DNA of 39,939 bases from Hyphomicrobiales bacterium (GCA_900471605.1 UCEY01000051.1:1-39939), one strand, 5' to 3'; positions 31,203 to 39,788 are shown, counted from the stretch's first letter. The notes: generated by a model from the sequence alone, not told the origin. A program made the numbers and translations.

Positions 31203-32024
31203 TCAGTTCCTCACCGTGTAGCGAAGCGCCCGCGACTGCATCCAGTTGGTGAGCGCGAGCATGACGAAGGCGGTGAGCAGCAGCACCGAGGCGATCGCCG
31301 CAGCCGCCTGATAGTCGTATTCCTCCAGCCGGATGAAGACGAGCAACGCGGTGATCTCCGTCGACATCGGCTGGTTGCCGGCGATGAAGATGATCGCGCC
31401 GAACTCACCGAGCGAGCGGGCGAAGGAAAGCGACACGCCGGCCAGCAGCGCCGGGGTCAGGAGCGGCAGGATGACCTTGCGGAAAATCGTCCAGTCCGAG
31501 CCGCCGAGCGACTGCGCCGCCTCTTCCAGCGCCGGATCGAGATCCTCCAGCACCGGCTGCACGGTCCGCACGATGAAGGGCAGCGAGGTGAAGCACATGG
31601 CGATCATGATGCCGAGCGGCGTATAGGCGACCTTGACGCCGAGATCGGCGAGGATGGAGCCGAACCAGCCGTTGGCGGCAAACAGCGCCGTCAGCGAAAT
31701 GCCGGCAACCGCCGTCGGCAAAGCGAACGGCAGGTCGACCATGGCATCGACGATACGCCAGCCCGGAAAGCGGTAGCGCGTCAGCACCCAGGCAAGCGCT
31801 AAGCCGAAGAACAGGTTGAAGATCGTGGCGCCCAGCGCGCTGAGAACGGTGACGCGGTAGCTGGCGAGCGCCCGGGTGGAGGAAACGATCCGCCAGTAGT
31901 CCTCCGGACCGAGGCTCGCCGCCTTGAAGACGAGCGCCACCAGCGGCAGGACGACGATCAGCCCGACATAAAGCAGCGTCACACCCAGCGACAGGCGTAA
32001 TCCGGGCAGGACATTGCGTCTCAA
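31203..32024 (-). CDS. cysT: sulfate ABC transporter permease CysT (CysU)
   Basis: This is an inner-membrane permease of 273 residues. I place the start at a TTG at 32024, which has AGAGGAA eight bases upstream and gives the usual N-terminus RRNVLPGLRLSLGVTLLYVG. A GTG at 32045 would add seven residues but has no ribosome site. The EAA loop reads EEAAQSLGGSDWTIFRKVIL, and GEFGAIIFIAGNQPMSTEI is the conserved late segment. It pairs with CysW as the channel; two bases separate the genes. Confidence 0.92.
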   Translation of the reverse strand: MRRNVLPGLRLSLGVTLLYVGLIVVLPLVALVFKAASLGPEDYWRIVSSTRALASYRVTVLSALGATIFNLFFGLALAWVLTRYRFPGWRIVDAMVDLPFALPTAVAGISLTALFAANGWFGSILADLGVKVAYTPLGIMIAMCFTSLPFIVRTVQPVLEDLDPALEEAAQSLGGSDWTIFRKVILPLLTPALLAGVSLSFARSLGEFGAIIFIAGNQPMSTEITALLVFIRLEEYDYQAAAAIASVLLLTAFVMLALTNWMQSRALRYTVRN

Positions 32025-32051
32025 GCGGTCTTTTCCTCTTTGCACGGCAAA

Positions 32052-32077
32052 GCCCGGCGAACCTTCGTCCGCCGGGC
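32052..32077 (-). promoter_or_regulatory. hairpin between the sulfate-binding-protein gene and cysT
   Basis: GCCCGGCG (32052-32059) and CGCCGGGC (32070-32077) form a perfect 8-bp stem with a 10-base loop; on the minus strand TTTG follows. It is within the operon, so it is probably a partial terminator or a 3' stabiliser for the binding-protein message. Confidence 0.55.
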
Positions 32078-32105
32078 AAGGATGAATTGAAACTCCAGTG
32101 AGCGC

Positions 32106-33104
32106 TTAACGGCTGCCGTAGAGCTTGTCGAGAGTACCGCCGGAAGCGAAGTGCTCCTTCTGGATCTGGTCCCAGCCGCCGAAGACGTCGTCGACCTTGA
32201 CGAGGCGGATCGCCGGGAACTGATCCTTGAACTCGCCGGCGACCTTCTCGTTGTTGACGCGATGGCCGAACTGGGCGGCGATCCGCTGGCCTTCCTCGGT
32301 ATAGAGGAAATCGAGATAGGCCTTGGAAAGCGCTTCGGTGCCATGCTTCTTGGCGACCTTGTCGACCACCGCGACCGGGAATTCGGCGAGCAGGCTGACC
32401 GACGGGATGACGCTTTCGACCTTGGACGCGCCATACTGCTTGGCGATGCCGCGGGTCTCGGCCTCGAAGGTGATCAGCACGTCGCCGGTTTCGCGCTCGA
32501 CGAAAGTGGTGGTGGAGGCGCGGCCGCCGGTATCGAAGACCGGGACGTTGTCGAAGATCTTGGTGATGTAGGCGTCGATCTTCTCGGCGTCCCCCTTGTA
32601 GGTTTCCTTTGCCCAGGCATAGGCCGCCAGATAGGTGTAGCGCGCATTGCCCGAGGTCTTCGGGTTCGGGAAGACGGCATGCACGTCGGCGCGGGCGAGA
32701 TCACCCCAGTCCTTGATGTTCTTCGGATTGCCGGCGCGCACCAGGAAGGACGGGAAGGAGTAGAAGGGCGAGGCGTTGTTGGGATAAGCCTTGGTCCAGT
32801 CCTTCGAAACGAAGCCGTTCTTTGCGAGGAAATCGATATCCGTCGACTGGTTGAAGGTCACCACGTCCGCTTCCAGGCCTTCGAGGATCGAGCGGGCCTG
32901 CTTGGACGTGCCGGCATGCGACTGGTCGATGGTGACGCCCGGATGGCTCTTGATGAAGGCCTCGTTCTCGGCGACGAACAGTTCGCGCGACACGTCGTAG
33001 GACGCGTTGAGCAGTTTCGTCGGCGACTGGGCCAGCGCCGGGGTAACGAAAAGCGCAGCCAAGGACGCGCTAAGGGCAAGCCCAAGGATCGGGAGGCGGT
33101 TCAT
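32106..33104 (-). CDS. sulfate-binding protein of the sulfate ABC importer (CysP/Sbp type)
   Basis: This is a periplasmic binding protein of 332 residues with a signal peptide (NRLPILGLALSASLAALFV, cleavage near PALAQ). The mature part begins KLLNASYDVSRELF and contains QSHAGTSKQARSILEGLEAD, the sulfate-contacting region of this family, and NPKTSGNARYTYLAAYAWA. The start at 33104 has GGAG seven bases upstream. It is the first gene of the cys operon. Whether it binds mainly sulfate or thiosulfate cannot be told by eye, so no symbol is given. Confidence 0.93.
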   Translation of the reverse strand: MNRLPILGLALSASLAALFVTPALAQSPTKLLNASYDVSRELFVAENEAFIKSHPGVTIDQSHAGTSKQARSILEGLEADVVTFNQSTDIDFLAKNGFVSKDWTKAYPNNASPFYSFPSFLVRAGNPKNIKDWGDLARADVHAVFPNPKTSGNARYTYLAAYAWAKETYKGDAEKIDAYITKIFDNVPVFDTGGRASTTTFVERETGDVLITFEAETRGIAKQYGASKVESVIPSVSLLAEFPVAVVDKVAKKHGTEALSKAYLDFLYTEEGQRIAAQFGHRVNNEKVAGEFKDQFPAIRLVKVDDVFGGWDQIQKEHFASGGTLDKLYGSR

Positions 33105-33284
33105 GCAAGTCTCCGGTGTTGGATTGTGATTGCAAACTACCGGGAGACGCATTGGATCGCGAGGAACCGGGCACCCCGCATGGCGGGCACCTTAGAAATT
33201 TTGTCCATTTTCAGCCACATTCGGCGGAGCTTTTCCCTCGGGGCGCTCGCAAGCCTTGTCCGCGCCCGAGGGACCGATCGAGAA

Positions 33285-33311
33285 ACGCCGCCCCGTGAAG
33301 AGAGGCGGCGT
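33285..33311 (-). terminator. probable terminator of the DUF1059 gene
   Basis: ACGCCGCC (33285-33292) and GGCGGCGT (33304-33311) make an 8-bp stem. On the minus strand it is followed by TTTCTC, and it lies about 30 bases downstream of the DUF1059 stop. The T tract is short. Confidence 0.5.
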
Positions 33312-33343
33312 CCCGGCATGACCGGAACTCCGGCACGCCCCGG

Positions 33344-33547
33344 TCAGGCGACGCTGCGCGGAGCTTCCATCTCGTGGATGGCTTTTCTGATCTCGGAGCG
33401 GAATTCCGGCGTGTCCTGATGACCGTGCACGGTCATCGCATGCTGCACGGCTGCATTGACGAGTTCATCGGTATTGTCCGCCGAGATGGCAACGGTGCAT
33501 TTCATCTCGCTCGGAAATTCGCGGCAATCGATGTATTGGCGTCCCAT
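33344..33547 (-). CDS. DUF1059 small protein
   Basis: This is a 67-residue protein of the DUF1059 family: MGRQYIDCREFPSEMKCTVA at the start, then ISADNTDELVNAAVQHAMTV and HGHQDTPEFRSEIRKAI. Cys8 and Cys17 and the His residues around 36-43 are typical of the family; the function is unknown. I use the ATG at 33547 because GGAGG lies five bases upstream of it; an ATG at 33559 lacks a ribosome site. It is a single gene between the cys and valine-catabolic units. Confidence 0.88.
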   Translation of the reverse strand: MGRQYIDCREFPSEMKCTVAISADNTDELVNAAVQHAMTVHGHQDTPEFRSEIRKAIHEMEAPRSVA

Positions 33548-34019
33548 GTCTGCCTCCATCGCAAACCCTGACCCGATCGGTCAGGAGCGGCGATTTTACT
33601 CCCTTCGTCGATCACAGACAAACGACCCAAAAGATTGAAGCCAATCGCTCGTTCGCGGGCCAATCGTTCGTTCGCGGGGATGAATTCACCCTCCCGGAAA
33701 AATATCTCCGCCTGCGATCAACGGCTTGGCCGCTCCAGCGGCTCGACTTCGTCCCCGCCTTCGGGACCGGCGCGACAATCCACATGTCATCGGATGGGAA
33801 CCGGGTTCGCGAACCGGCCTTCCTCACGGGTTTTCGGCTCGGTTCCGATGATGGTCGTCAAGGTGAATGGACGAGGGCCTGGAAATCCTCGGAAAGATCA
33901 TCGAAGCGGCCGGGGCAGGCGGACCAGATCTACCTATACCCACATCACCCACTGCCTGCCCCATTCCCAACCATGCCGGTGTCGCCGGCGTGGCCGGACG
34001 CGTTGCCGGCGGCAACGGT
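33548..34019. other. 472-base intergenic region with dyads and a tandem repeat, no gene
   Basis: No credible ORF is seen. Visible structure: an inverted repeat CCTGACC-N5-GGTCAGG (33567-33585) just upstream of the DUF1059 gene; a tandem pair of 19-mers differing at one base (33641-33659 and 33660-33678, core TCGTTCGCGGG); and a palindrome GGTTCGCGAACC (33804-33815). A hairpin CGTTGCC-GGC-GGCAACG (34001-34017) lies two bases after the mmsB stop and may end that message. The rest shows nothing I can name. Confidence 0.45.
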
Positions 34020-34907
34020 TCAGGAGCGCGCCTTCTCGCGCAGCATGTGGATGATCGCGGAAAAATCCTCGCCGCCATGGCCTGCCTTCTCGAAGGCGGC
34101 GTAAAGCTCCGCCGCGTGGGCACCGAGCGGCGTCGCGGCGCCGGACTGGCTTGCAGCCTCCTGCGACAGCAGCAGATCCTTCAGCATCAGCGCCGCGGCA
34201 AAGCCCGGCCTGTAATCGTGGTTGGCCGGCGAAGTCGGCACCGGGCCCGGAACCGGGCAATAGGTGGTCAGGGACCAGCACTGCCCGGACGAGGTGGAGG
34301 CGACATCGAACAGCGCCTGGTGCGAAAGGCCGAGCTTTTCCGCCAGGCCGAACGCCTCGCAGACGCCGATCATCGAAATGCCCAATATCATGTTGTTGCA
34401 GATCTTTGCCGCCTGGCCGGCACCGGGGCCGCCGCAATGGACGATCTTCTTGCCCATCGCTTGAAGGATCGGCAGCCCGAGCGCAAACGCCTCTTCCGAA
34501 CCGCCGACCATGAAGGTGAGCGTGCCGGCCGCGGCCCCGCCGGTACCGCCGGAAACGGGCGCATCAAGCGAGATGCAGTTCATCACATCCGCCAGTTCAT
34601 GCGCCTTGCGGGCGCTTTCCACGTCGACGGTGGAGCAGTCGATGACCAGGGTACCTTCCGGAATGAGGGTGGCGAGGTCGGTCCAGACCGCGATCACATG
34701 CTGGCCCTTGGGGAGCATGGTGATGACGCAGTCGGCATCCGAAACGGCTTCGGCCAGCGCCACGGTCCCCTTGACGCCCGTCTCGATGGCCGCCTTCACC
34801 GAGGCTTCCGAGAGATCGAAGCCGCGCACGTCGTGACCGGCCTTTACCAGATTGGCGGCCATCGGCCCGCCCATATTGCCGAGCCCCACGAAAGCGATCC
34901 TGGTCAT
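34020..34907 (-). CDS. mmsB: 3-hydroxyisobutyrate dehydrogenase
   Basis: This is a 295-residue NAD-dependent beta-hydroxyacid dehydrogenase that oxidises 3-hydroxyisobutyrate to methylmalonate semialdehyde in valine breakdown. The Rossmann motif is FVGLGNMGGPMA (6-17), the substrate motif DAPVSGGTGGAAAGTL (115-130), and the catalytic Lys168 lies in GAGQAAKICNNMILG. A strong GGGAGGA precedes the start. It follows the hydrolase gene by 24 bases, and those two enzymes act in consecutive steps of the same pathway. The next enzyme, methylmalonate-semialdehyde dehydrogenase, is not in the window. Confidence 0.94.
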   Translation of the reverse strand: MTRIAFVGLGNMGGPMAANLVKAGHDVRGFDLSEASVKAAIETGVKGTVALAEAVSDADCVITMLPKGQHVIAVWTDLATLIPEGTLVIDCSTVDVESARKAHELADVMNCISLDAPVSGGTGGAAAGTLTFMVGGSEEAFALGLPILQAMGKKIVHCGGPGAGQAAKICNNMILGISMIGVCEAFGLAEKLGLSHQALFDVASTSSGQCWSLTTYCPVPGPVPTSPANHDYRPGFAAALMLKDLLLSQEAASQSGAATPLGAHAAELYAAFEKAGHGGEDFSAIIHMLREKARS

Positions 34908-34931
34908 TGTCTTCCTCCCGTCTTATCTGTC

Positions 34932-36011
34932 CTAAAGCCTGTGATCCGGAAACAGCACCGGATGGCGCGCGGCGAAATAGCGGTCGAGATCGGCGTCCGC
35001 GACTTCCTCCAGCGTTGCCGGAGACCATTTCGGATTGCGGTCCTTGTCGATGATCGCGGCGCGCACGCCCTCGTAGAAATCGTGGTTGCGCAGGATTTCC
35101 GCGCCGGCGGTGAATTCCCGCTCCAGGCATTCGACCAGGCTCGAGCTTTCGCGGCCGCGACGAAGAAGCCGCAGCGCCAGCTTGAGGCTGGTCGGCGAGC
35201 GCTTGGCGATGGTCTCGCGCGCTGCGATGGAGAATGCATCATCCTCCCTATTCAGCGCTTCCACAATCTCCTCGATCGTATCGAAGCAGAAATTCCGGTC
35301 GATCAGTTCGCGATGAGTTTCGAGCCGGCTTTGGCCGGGCACGACGGCGAAGCGGTCGATCACCGCCCTCACCTGCTCGTCGGACGCGCCGCCCTTCAGC
35401 TCCCCCAGCGCCTCGACCAGCGCGCCGAGCCGTTCCGAGGGCACGGTGACATCGGCGAGACCGGCATAGATGGCATCCGCCGCGCCGATCACCTCGCCGG
35501 TCAACCCCGTCCAGGTGCCGGTTTCGCCCGGCGCGCGGGGCAGCAGCCAGGTGGCGCCGACATCCGGCACGTAACCGATGCCGGTTTCCGGCATGGCGAG
35601 CCGGGTGCGCTCCGTGACGACCCGATGCGCGCCATGCGAGGCGATCCCGACGCCGCCGCCCATGACGATGCCGTCCATCAGCGCCACATAGGGTTTTTCG
35701 TAGCGGGAGATCATGTAGTTGACGGGAAACTCCTCCCGCCAGAACCGCGTGACCTCGGGATCGTCCGATTTGCCGCTCTCGTAGATGACGCGGATATCGC
35801 CACCGGCGCAGAGACCGCGTTCTCCTTCGCCCGTCAGGATGACGCAGGAAATCTCCGGGCCGCCGGCGAACCGCTCCAGCGCCGCCTTCATCGCCCTCAC
35901 CATGGCAAGGCTCAGGCTGTTCAGCGCCTTCGGCCGGTTGAGCCGGATGACGGCCGCCGAGCCGATGTAATCGATGAGGACTTCGTCGGTCTGGATCGTT
36001 CCGTCCGCCAT
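34932..36011 (-). CDS. 3-hydroxyisobutyryl-CoA hydrolase (enoyl-CoA hydratase/isomerase family)
   Basis: This is a 359-residue crotonase-fold enzyme. It is longer than ordinary enoyl-CoA hydratases and has the hydrolase-type features GLCAGGDIR (66-74), MGGGVGIASHG (117-127) and MPETGIGYVPDVG (140-152), with candidate catalytic Glu142 and Asp150. The C-terminal region (LVECLEREFTAGAEIL, then EGVRAAIIDKDRNPKW) is also typical. It should release 3-hydroxyisobutyrate from its CoA ester for the dehydrogenase encoded next. The start is the ATG at 36011 with AGGA upstream; the longer frame enters a repeat element. Confidence 0.92.
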   Translation of the reverse strand: MADGTIQTDEVLIDYIGSAAVIRLNRPKALNSLSLAMVRAMKAALERFAGGPEISCVILTGEGERGLCAGGDIRVIYESGKSDDPEVTRFWREEFPVNYMISRYEKPYVALMDGIVMGGGVGIASHGAHRVVTERTRLAMPETGIGYVPDVGATWLLPRAPGETGTWTGLTGEVIGAADAIYAGLADVTVPSERLGALVEALGELKGGASDEQVRAVIDRFAVVPGQSRLETHRELIDRNFCFDTIEEIVEALNREDDAFSIAARETIAKRSPTSLKLALRLLRRGRESSSLVECLEREFTAGAEILRNHDFYEGVRAAIIDKDRNPKWSPATLEEVADADLDRYFAARHPVLFPDHRL

Positions 36012-36049
36012 GTTGTTTCCTTTTACAATAAACGTTTTGCCGCCACGTC

Positions 36050-36188
36050 TGCCCCTCATCCGGCTGCCGCCACCTTCTCCCCGCACGCGGGGAGAAGGAC
36101 ATATGCCGCACCGCTGCCTCAAACTGCGGCGTGGCGTATGGCACGTCCCCTCTCCCCGCTTGCGGGGAGAGGGTTAGGGTGAGGGGCA
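36050..36188. repeat. palindromic intergenic repeat element
   Basis: This is the same family as 16779-16953: it opens with TGCCCCTCATCCGGCTGCCG and closes with GTGAGGGGCA (36179-36188). Internal hairpins are CCTTCTCCCCGC/GCGGGGAGAAGG and CCTCTCCCCGC/GCGGGGAGAGG. It lies between the GMC oxidoreductase stop and the hydrolase start, both on the minus strand. Confidence 0.8.
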
Positions 36189-36206
36189 CTTTCTGCGACC
36201 GTTTCG

Positions 36207-37802
36207 TTACCTGTTATCCGCCAAAATCATCTCGGCCGCTTTCTCGGCGATCATGATGGTCGGCGAATTGGTGTTGCCGGAGGTTATATTAGGCATGATC
36301 GAGGCATCGGCGATACGCAGCCTTCCGACTGCGCGCATTTTCAGGCGCGGATCGACGACGCTGTCCGGGTCGGAGCCCATGCGGGCGGTGCCGACCGGAT
36401 GGAAGATCGTCGTGCCGATATCGCCCGCCGCTCTTTCGAGATCCGCGTCGGTCTCGTAGGAGGGACCGGGCCTGTATTCCTCCGGGTGATAGCGCGCGAA
36501 CGCCGGTTTCCTGACAATCTCGCGGGTGAGCCGGATCGACCTGACGGCGATGTCCCGGTCGGCGGCGGTCGACAGGTAATTCGGATGAATACCGGGCGCT
36601 GCCGCGAAATCCGGGCTTTTCAGATGCACCGAGCCGCGGCTTTCGGGACGCAGGTTGCAGACGCTCGCCGTCATCGCCGGGAAGGAATGGACCGGCTCGC
36701 CGAATTTGTCGAGCGACACGGGCTGGACGTGGTATTCGAGATCCGGCGTCTCCTTGTCCGGCCCCGACCTGGTGAAGATACCGAGCTGGCTCGGCGCCAT
36801 CGACATCGGCCCGGACCGCTTCAGCGCATATTCGAGCCCGATCGAGGCCTTGCCGATCAGGCTCGACGCCTTTTCGTTGAGCGTCGGAACCCCGGTTACC
36901 TTGTAGACGAGGCGAAGCTGCAGATGGTCCTGCAGGTTTTCGCCGACCGCCTTCACCTCCTTGACCACCTCGACGCCGGCATTGGCGAGCACGTCGCCGC
37001 GGCCGATGCCGGAGAGTTCGAGGATATGCGGCGTGCCGATGGCACCGGCGCTGAGCACGGTTTCGCGTTTCGCATAGGCCTTCTTCGCCACGCCGTCATG
37101 CTGGAACTCGACCCCCTTCACCTCGCCGTTCTCGATGATCAGCCGGCGCACATGCGCCTTGGTGAGCACGGTCAGGTTCGGCCGCTTCATTGCAGGACGC
37201 AAAAACGCCTTCGACGTGTTCCAGCGGATGCCGGAGCGCTGGTTGACGTCGAAATAGCTCGAACCCTCGTTGCTGCCGCGATTGAAATCGTCGACGATCG
37301 GGATGCCGGCCTCTTGCGCCGCCTTCTGGAAACTGTCGAGCACCGCCCAGCGCAGGCGCTGCTTTTCGATACGCCATTCGCCGCCGGCGCCGTGCATGTC
37401 GTCGGCGCCCTTGTAGAAATCCTGGCTTTTCTTGAAGATCGGCAGCACGTCGTCCCAGCCCCAGCCGGTGCAGCCCATCTGCCGCCACATGTCGTAATCG
37501 TAGGCCTGGCCGCGCATGTAGATCATGCCGTTGATCGACGAGCAGCCGCCGAGGATCTTTCCGCGCGGATAGGAGAGCGAACGGCCGTTCAGCCCCTCCT
37601 CCTTCTCGGTCGTGAAACACCAGTCGGTACGCGGGTTGTTGATGCAGTAGAGGTAGCCGACCGGAATATGCACCCAGTGATAATTGTCGTTGCCGCCCGC
37701 TTCGAGGATCAGTACCCGGTTGCCCGGATCCTTCGATAGCCGATTGGCCAGGACACAGCCGGCACTGCCCGCGCCGATGACGATATAGTCGTAGTTTTCC
37801 AT
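36207..37802 (-). CDS. GMC-family FAD oxidoreductase (choline/alcohol dehydrogenase-like)
   Basis: This is a 531-residue flavoprotein of the glucose-methanol-choline family. The FAD motif is YIVIGAGSAGCVLANRLS (6-23), the first signature PRGKILGGCSSINGMIYMRG (79-98), the second SAGAIGTPHILELSGIG (251-267), and the active-site pair is His468 in FHPVGTARMG and an Asn in SGNTNSPT (about 510-512). It oxidises an alcohol with FAD. The substrate is unknown; betaine synthesis is unlikely to be assigned without betB or betI nearby. It follows livM on the same strand after 98 bases, so it may be co-transcribed and may act on the imported compound. Confidence 0.92.
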   Translation of the reverse strand: MENYDYIVIGAGSAGCVLANRLSKDPGNRVLILEAGGNDNYHWVHIPVGYLYCINNPRTDWCFTTEKEEGLNGRSLSYPRGKILGGCSSINGMIYMRGQAYDYDMWRQMGCTGWGWDDVLPIFKKSQDFYKGADDMHGAGGEWRIEKQRLRWAVLDSFQKAAQEAGIPIVDDFNRGSNEGSSYFDVNQRSGIRWNTSKAFLRPAMKRPNLTVLTKAHVRRLIIENGEVKGVEFQHDGVAKKAYAKRETVLSAGAIGTPHILELSGIGRGDVLANAGVEVVKEVKAVGENLQDHLQLRLVYKVTGVPTLNEKASSLIGKASIGLEYALKRSGPMSMAPSQLGIFTRSGPDKETPDLEYHVQPVSLDKFGEPVHSFPAMTASVCNLRPESRGSVHLKSPDFAAAPGIHPNYLSTAADRDIAVRSIRLTREIVRKPAFARYHPEEYRPGPSYETDADLERAAGDIGTTIFHPVGTARMGSDPDSVVDPRLKMRAVGRLRIADASIMPNITSGNTNSPTIMIAEKAAEMILADNR

Positions 37803-37900
37803 GCTCAGTCTCCATGGAAAGGCACCCCGCGGGCCATGTCCGCAAGCCGCCTCCCCCGTCCATGTCCATGTGACGCGCCGCCCGCGCGTCGTGCCGGATC

Positions 37901-38908
37901 TTATCGTCTATGCTCGAAGCCGAGCTTCCGGCCGAGGCGGGAGGCGTAGAATTCTCCGATAATGCCCCGCCGGAAGACGAGGACACAGACCATGAAGACC
38001 ACGCCGGTGATGATCGTCACCGGGAAATCCGAGGTCGCCAGATAGTTCTGCAGCGTGACCACCAGGCCCGCCCCGAAGATCGGCCCGATCAGCGTGCCGA
38101 TGCCGCCGAGCAGCGTCATCAGGATCACTTCGCCCGACATCTGCCAGGCGACATCCGTGAGCGTCGCGAACTGGAAGACCAGCGCCTTCAGCCCGCCGGC
38201 AAGGCCTGCCAGTGCCGCAGACATCACGAAGGCGCCGAGCTTGTAGCGGGCAACGGAATAACCAAGCGAGATGGCGCGCGGCTCGTTCTCGCGGATCGAC
38301 TTCAAGATCATCCCGAAGGGCGAATTGATGAACCGCCAGATAATCACCATGCCGATCAGGAACACGCCCAGCACGAAATAATACATGTTGGTCGAGCTGT
38401 TCAGGTCGATGAAGCCGAACAGATGCCCGCGCGGCACCGACTGGATGCCGTCCTCCCCTTGGGTGAACTTCGCCTGCAGGCAGAAGAAGAAGAACATCTG
38501 CGACAGGGCGAGCGTGATCATCGCGAAATAGATGCCCTGCCGGCGGATCGCGAAGAAGCCCATGACCAGTCCGAGAAACGCCGCGCCGACGACGCCGGTC
38601 AGGATGCCGAGCTCCGGCGGAAAGCCCCATTCCTTCACGACATGCGCGGTGAAATAGGCCGCCCCCCCGAAGAAGGTGGCATGACCGAAGGAGAGTAGCC
38701 CGGTATACCCGAGCAGCAGGTTGAAGGCGCAGGCGAACAGCGCGAAGCAGAGCAGCTTCATCAGGAAGATCGGGTAGAAGAACATCGGAGCTATGATCAG
38801 CGCCACGAGACCGATGATCAGGAAGATCGCATAGGTCCTGGAGGCGGTGGCCGACCGTTCGATACGCGGCTTGGCAGCGGTTTGTGTCATCTCGCTCATC
38901 TCACGCAT
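37901..38908 (-). CDS. livM: branched-chain amino-acid-type ABC permease LivM
   Basis: This is an inner-membrane permease of 335 residues from the ATG at 38908. In-frame ATGs at 38899 and 38890 follow closely, and the exact start is uncertain. The LivM hallmark FALFACAFNLLLGYTGLLSFGHATFFGGAAY is present in pieces (NLLLGYTGLLSFGHATFFGG, about 64-83), as is the late GGIGTLIGPIFGAGLV. Its start overlaps or abuts the livH stop. Liv-type permeases also carry amides, urea and other small solutes, so cargo is open. No livF, livG or livK is in the window. Confidence 0.92.
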   Translation of the reverse strand: MREMSEMTQTAAKPRIERSATASRTYAIFLIIGLVALIIAPMFFYPIFLMKLLCFALFACAFNLLLGYTGLLSFGHATFFGGAAYFTAHVVKEWGFPPELGILTGVVGAAFLGLVMGFFAIRRQGIYFAMITLALSQMFFFFCLQAKFTQGEDGIQSVPRGHLFGFIDLNSSTNMYYFVLGVFLIGMVIIWRFINSPFGMILKSIRENEPRAISLGYSVARYKLGAFVMSAALAGLAGGLKALVFQFATLTDVAWQMSGEVILMTLLGGIGTLIGPIFGAGLVVTLQNYLATSDFPVTIITGVVFMVCVLVFRRGIIGEFYASRLGRKLGFEHRR

Positions 38909-39788
38909 CCCGTCCGAAGAGGCCGGCAGGCCGAAGCAGAAGCACGATCGCCATGATCACGAAGATCACGATATTGGATGCTTCCGGATAGAACACCTTG
39001 GTGAGACCTTCTGCAATACCGAGCATGTAGCCGGTGAGGATCGCCCCCATAATCGAGCCCATGCCGCCGACCACGACCACCGCGAAGACGACGATGATGA
39101 TGTTCGACCCCATCAGCGGCGAAACCTGGTAGATCGGCGCGGCAAGCACGCCGGCAAAGGCGGCGAGCGCTGCCCCGAGCCCATAGGTCAGCGTCAGAAG
39201 CACCGGCACGTTGACGCCGAAGGCCTGAACCAGAACCGGGTTCTCGGTCGCGGCCCGCAGATAGGCACCGAGCTTGGTCTTTTCGATCAGCAGCCATGTG
39301 CCGATGCAGGCAACCAGCGAAACGACCACCACCCAGCCGCGATAGATCGGCAGGAACATGAAGCCGAGATTGGTGCCGCCGGCAAGCTGCGTCGGCACCG
39401 AATAGGGCTGGCCGGCCGCACCGTAGAGATAGCGGAACGTGCCTTCGATGGTCAGCGCCAGGCCGAAGGTGAAGAGCAGGCCGTAGAGCGGATCGAGATT
39501 GTAGAGCCGCGACAGCATCGTCCGTTCGATGACGGCCCCGAACAGGCCGACGACGATTGGCCCGAGGATCAGCGCGAACCAGTAATTGATGCCGAAATAC
39601 TGCAACATCAGCATCGCCGCGAAGGCGCCGAGCATGTATTGCGCGCCGTGGGCGAAGTTGATGACGCGCAGCAGGCCGAAGATGACCGCAAGCCCGAGGC
39701 TCAAAAGCGCGTAGAAGGACCCGTTGATCAGGCCGATCAGCAGCTGCCCGAGAAAGGCCTGGAGTGGAATGCCGAAGATCATCGTCAT
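38901..39788 (-). CDS. livH: branched-chain amino-acid-type ABC permease LivH
   Basis: This is an inner-membrane permease of 295 residues. The start at 39788 has AGGAG nine bases upstream. LivH features are LLIGLINGSFYALLSLGLAV near the N-terminus, FGLLRVINFAHGAQYMLGAF, and the late GGMGSIMGAILTGYMLGIAE. It pairs with LivM. It is the first liv gene visible, and the region upstream is a repeat element, so the ATPase and binding-protein genes, if linked, lie beyond the window. Confidence 0.93.
   Translation of the reverse strand: MTMIFGIPLQAFLGQLLIGLINGSFYALLSLGLAVIFGLLRVINFAHGAQYMLGAFAAMLMLQYFGINYWFALILGPIVVGLFGAVIERTMLSRLYNLDPLYGLLFTFGLALTIEGTFRYLYGAAGQPYSVPTQLAGGTNLGFMFLPIYRGWVVVVSLVACIGTWLLIEKTKLGAYLRAATENPVLVQAFGVNVPVLLTLTYGLGAALAAFAGVLAAPIYQVSPLMGSNIIIVVFAVVVVGGMGSIMGAILTGYMLGIAEGLTKVFYPEASNIVIFVIMAIVLLLRPAGLFGRDA

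Noticed and set aside
33784..34104. Plus-strand ORF in the gap before mmsB
   Set aside because: There is no ribosome site, half of it overlaps mmsB antisense, and no family is recognised.
33867..36182. 771-codon plus-strand ORF
   Set aside because: It is opposite to the valine-pathway genes and has the His/Arg/Gly-rich composition of antisense frames in GC-rich DNA, with no domain.
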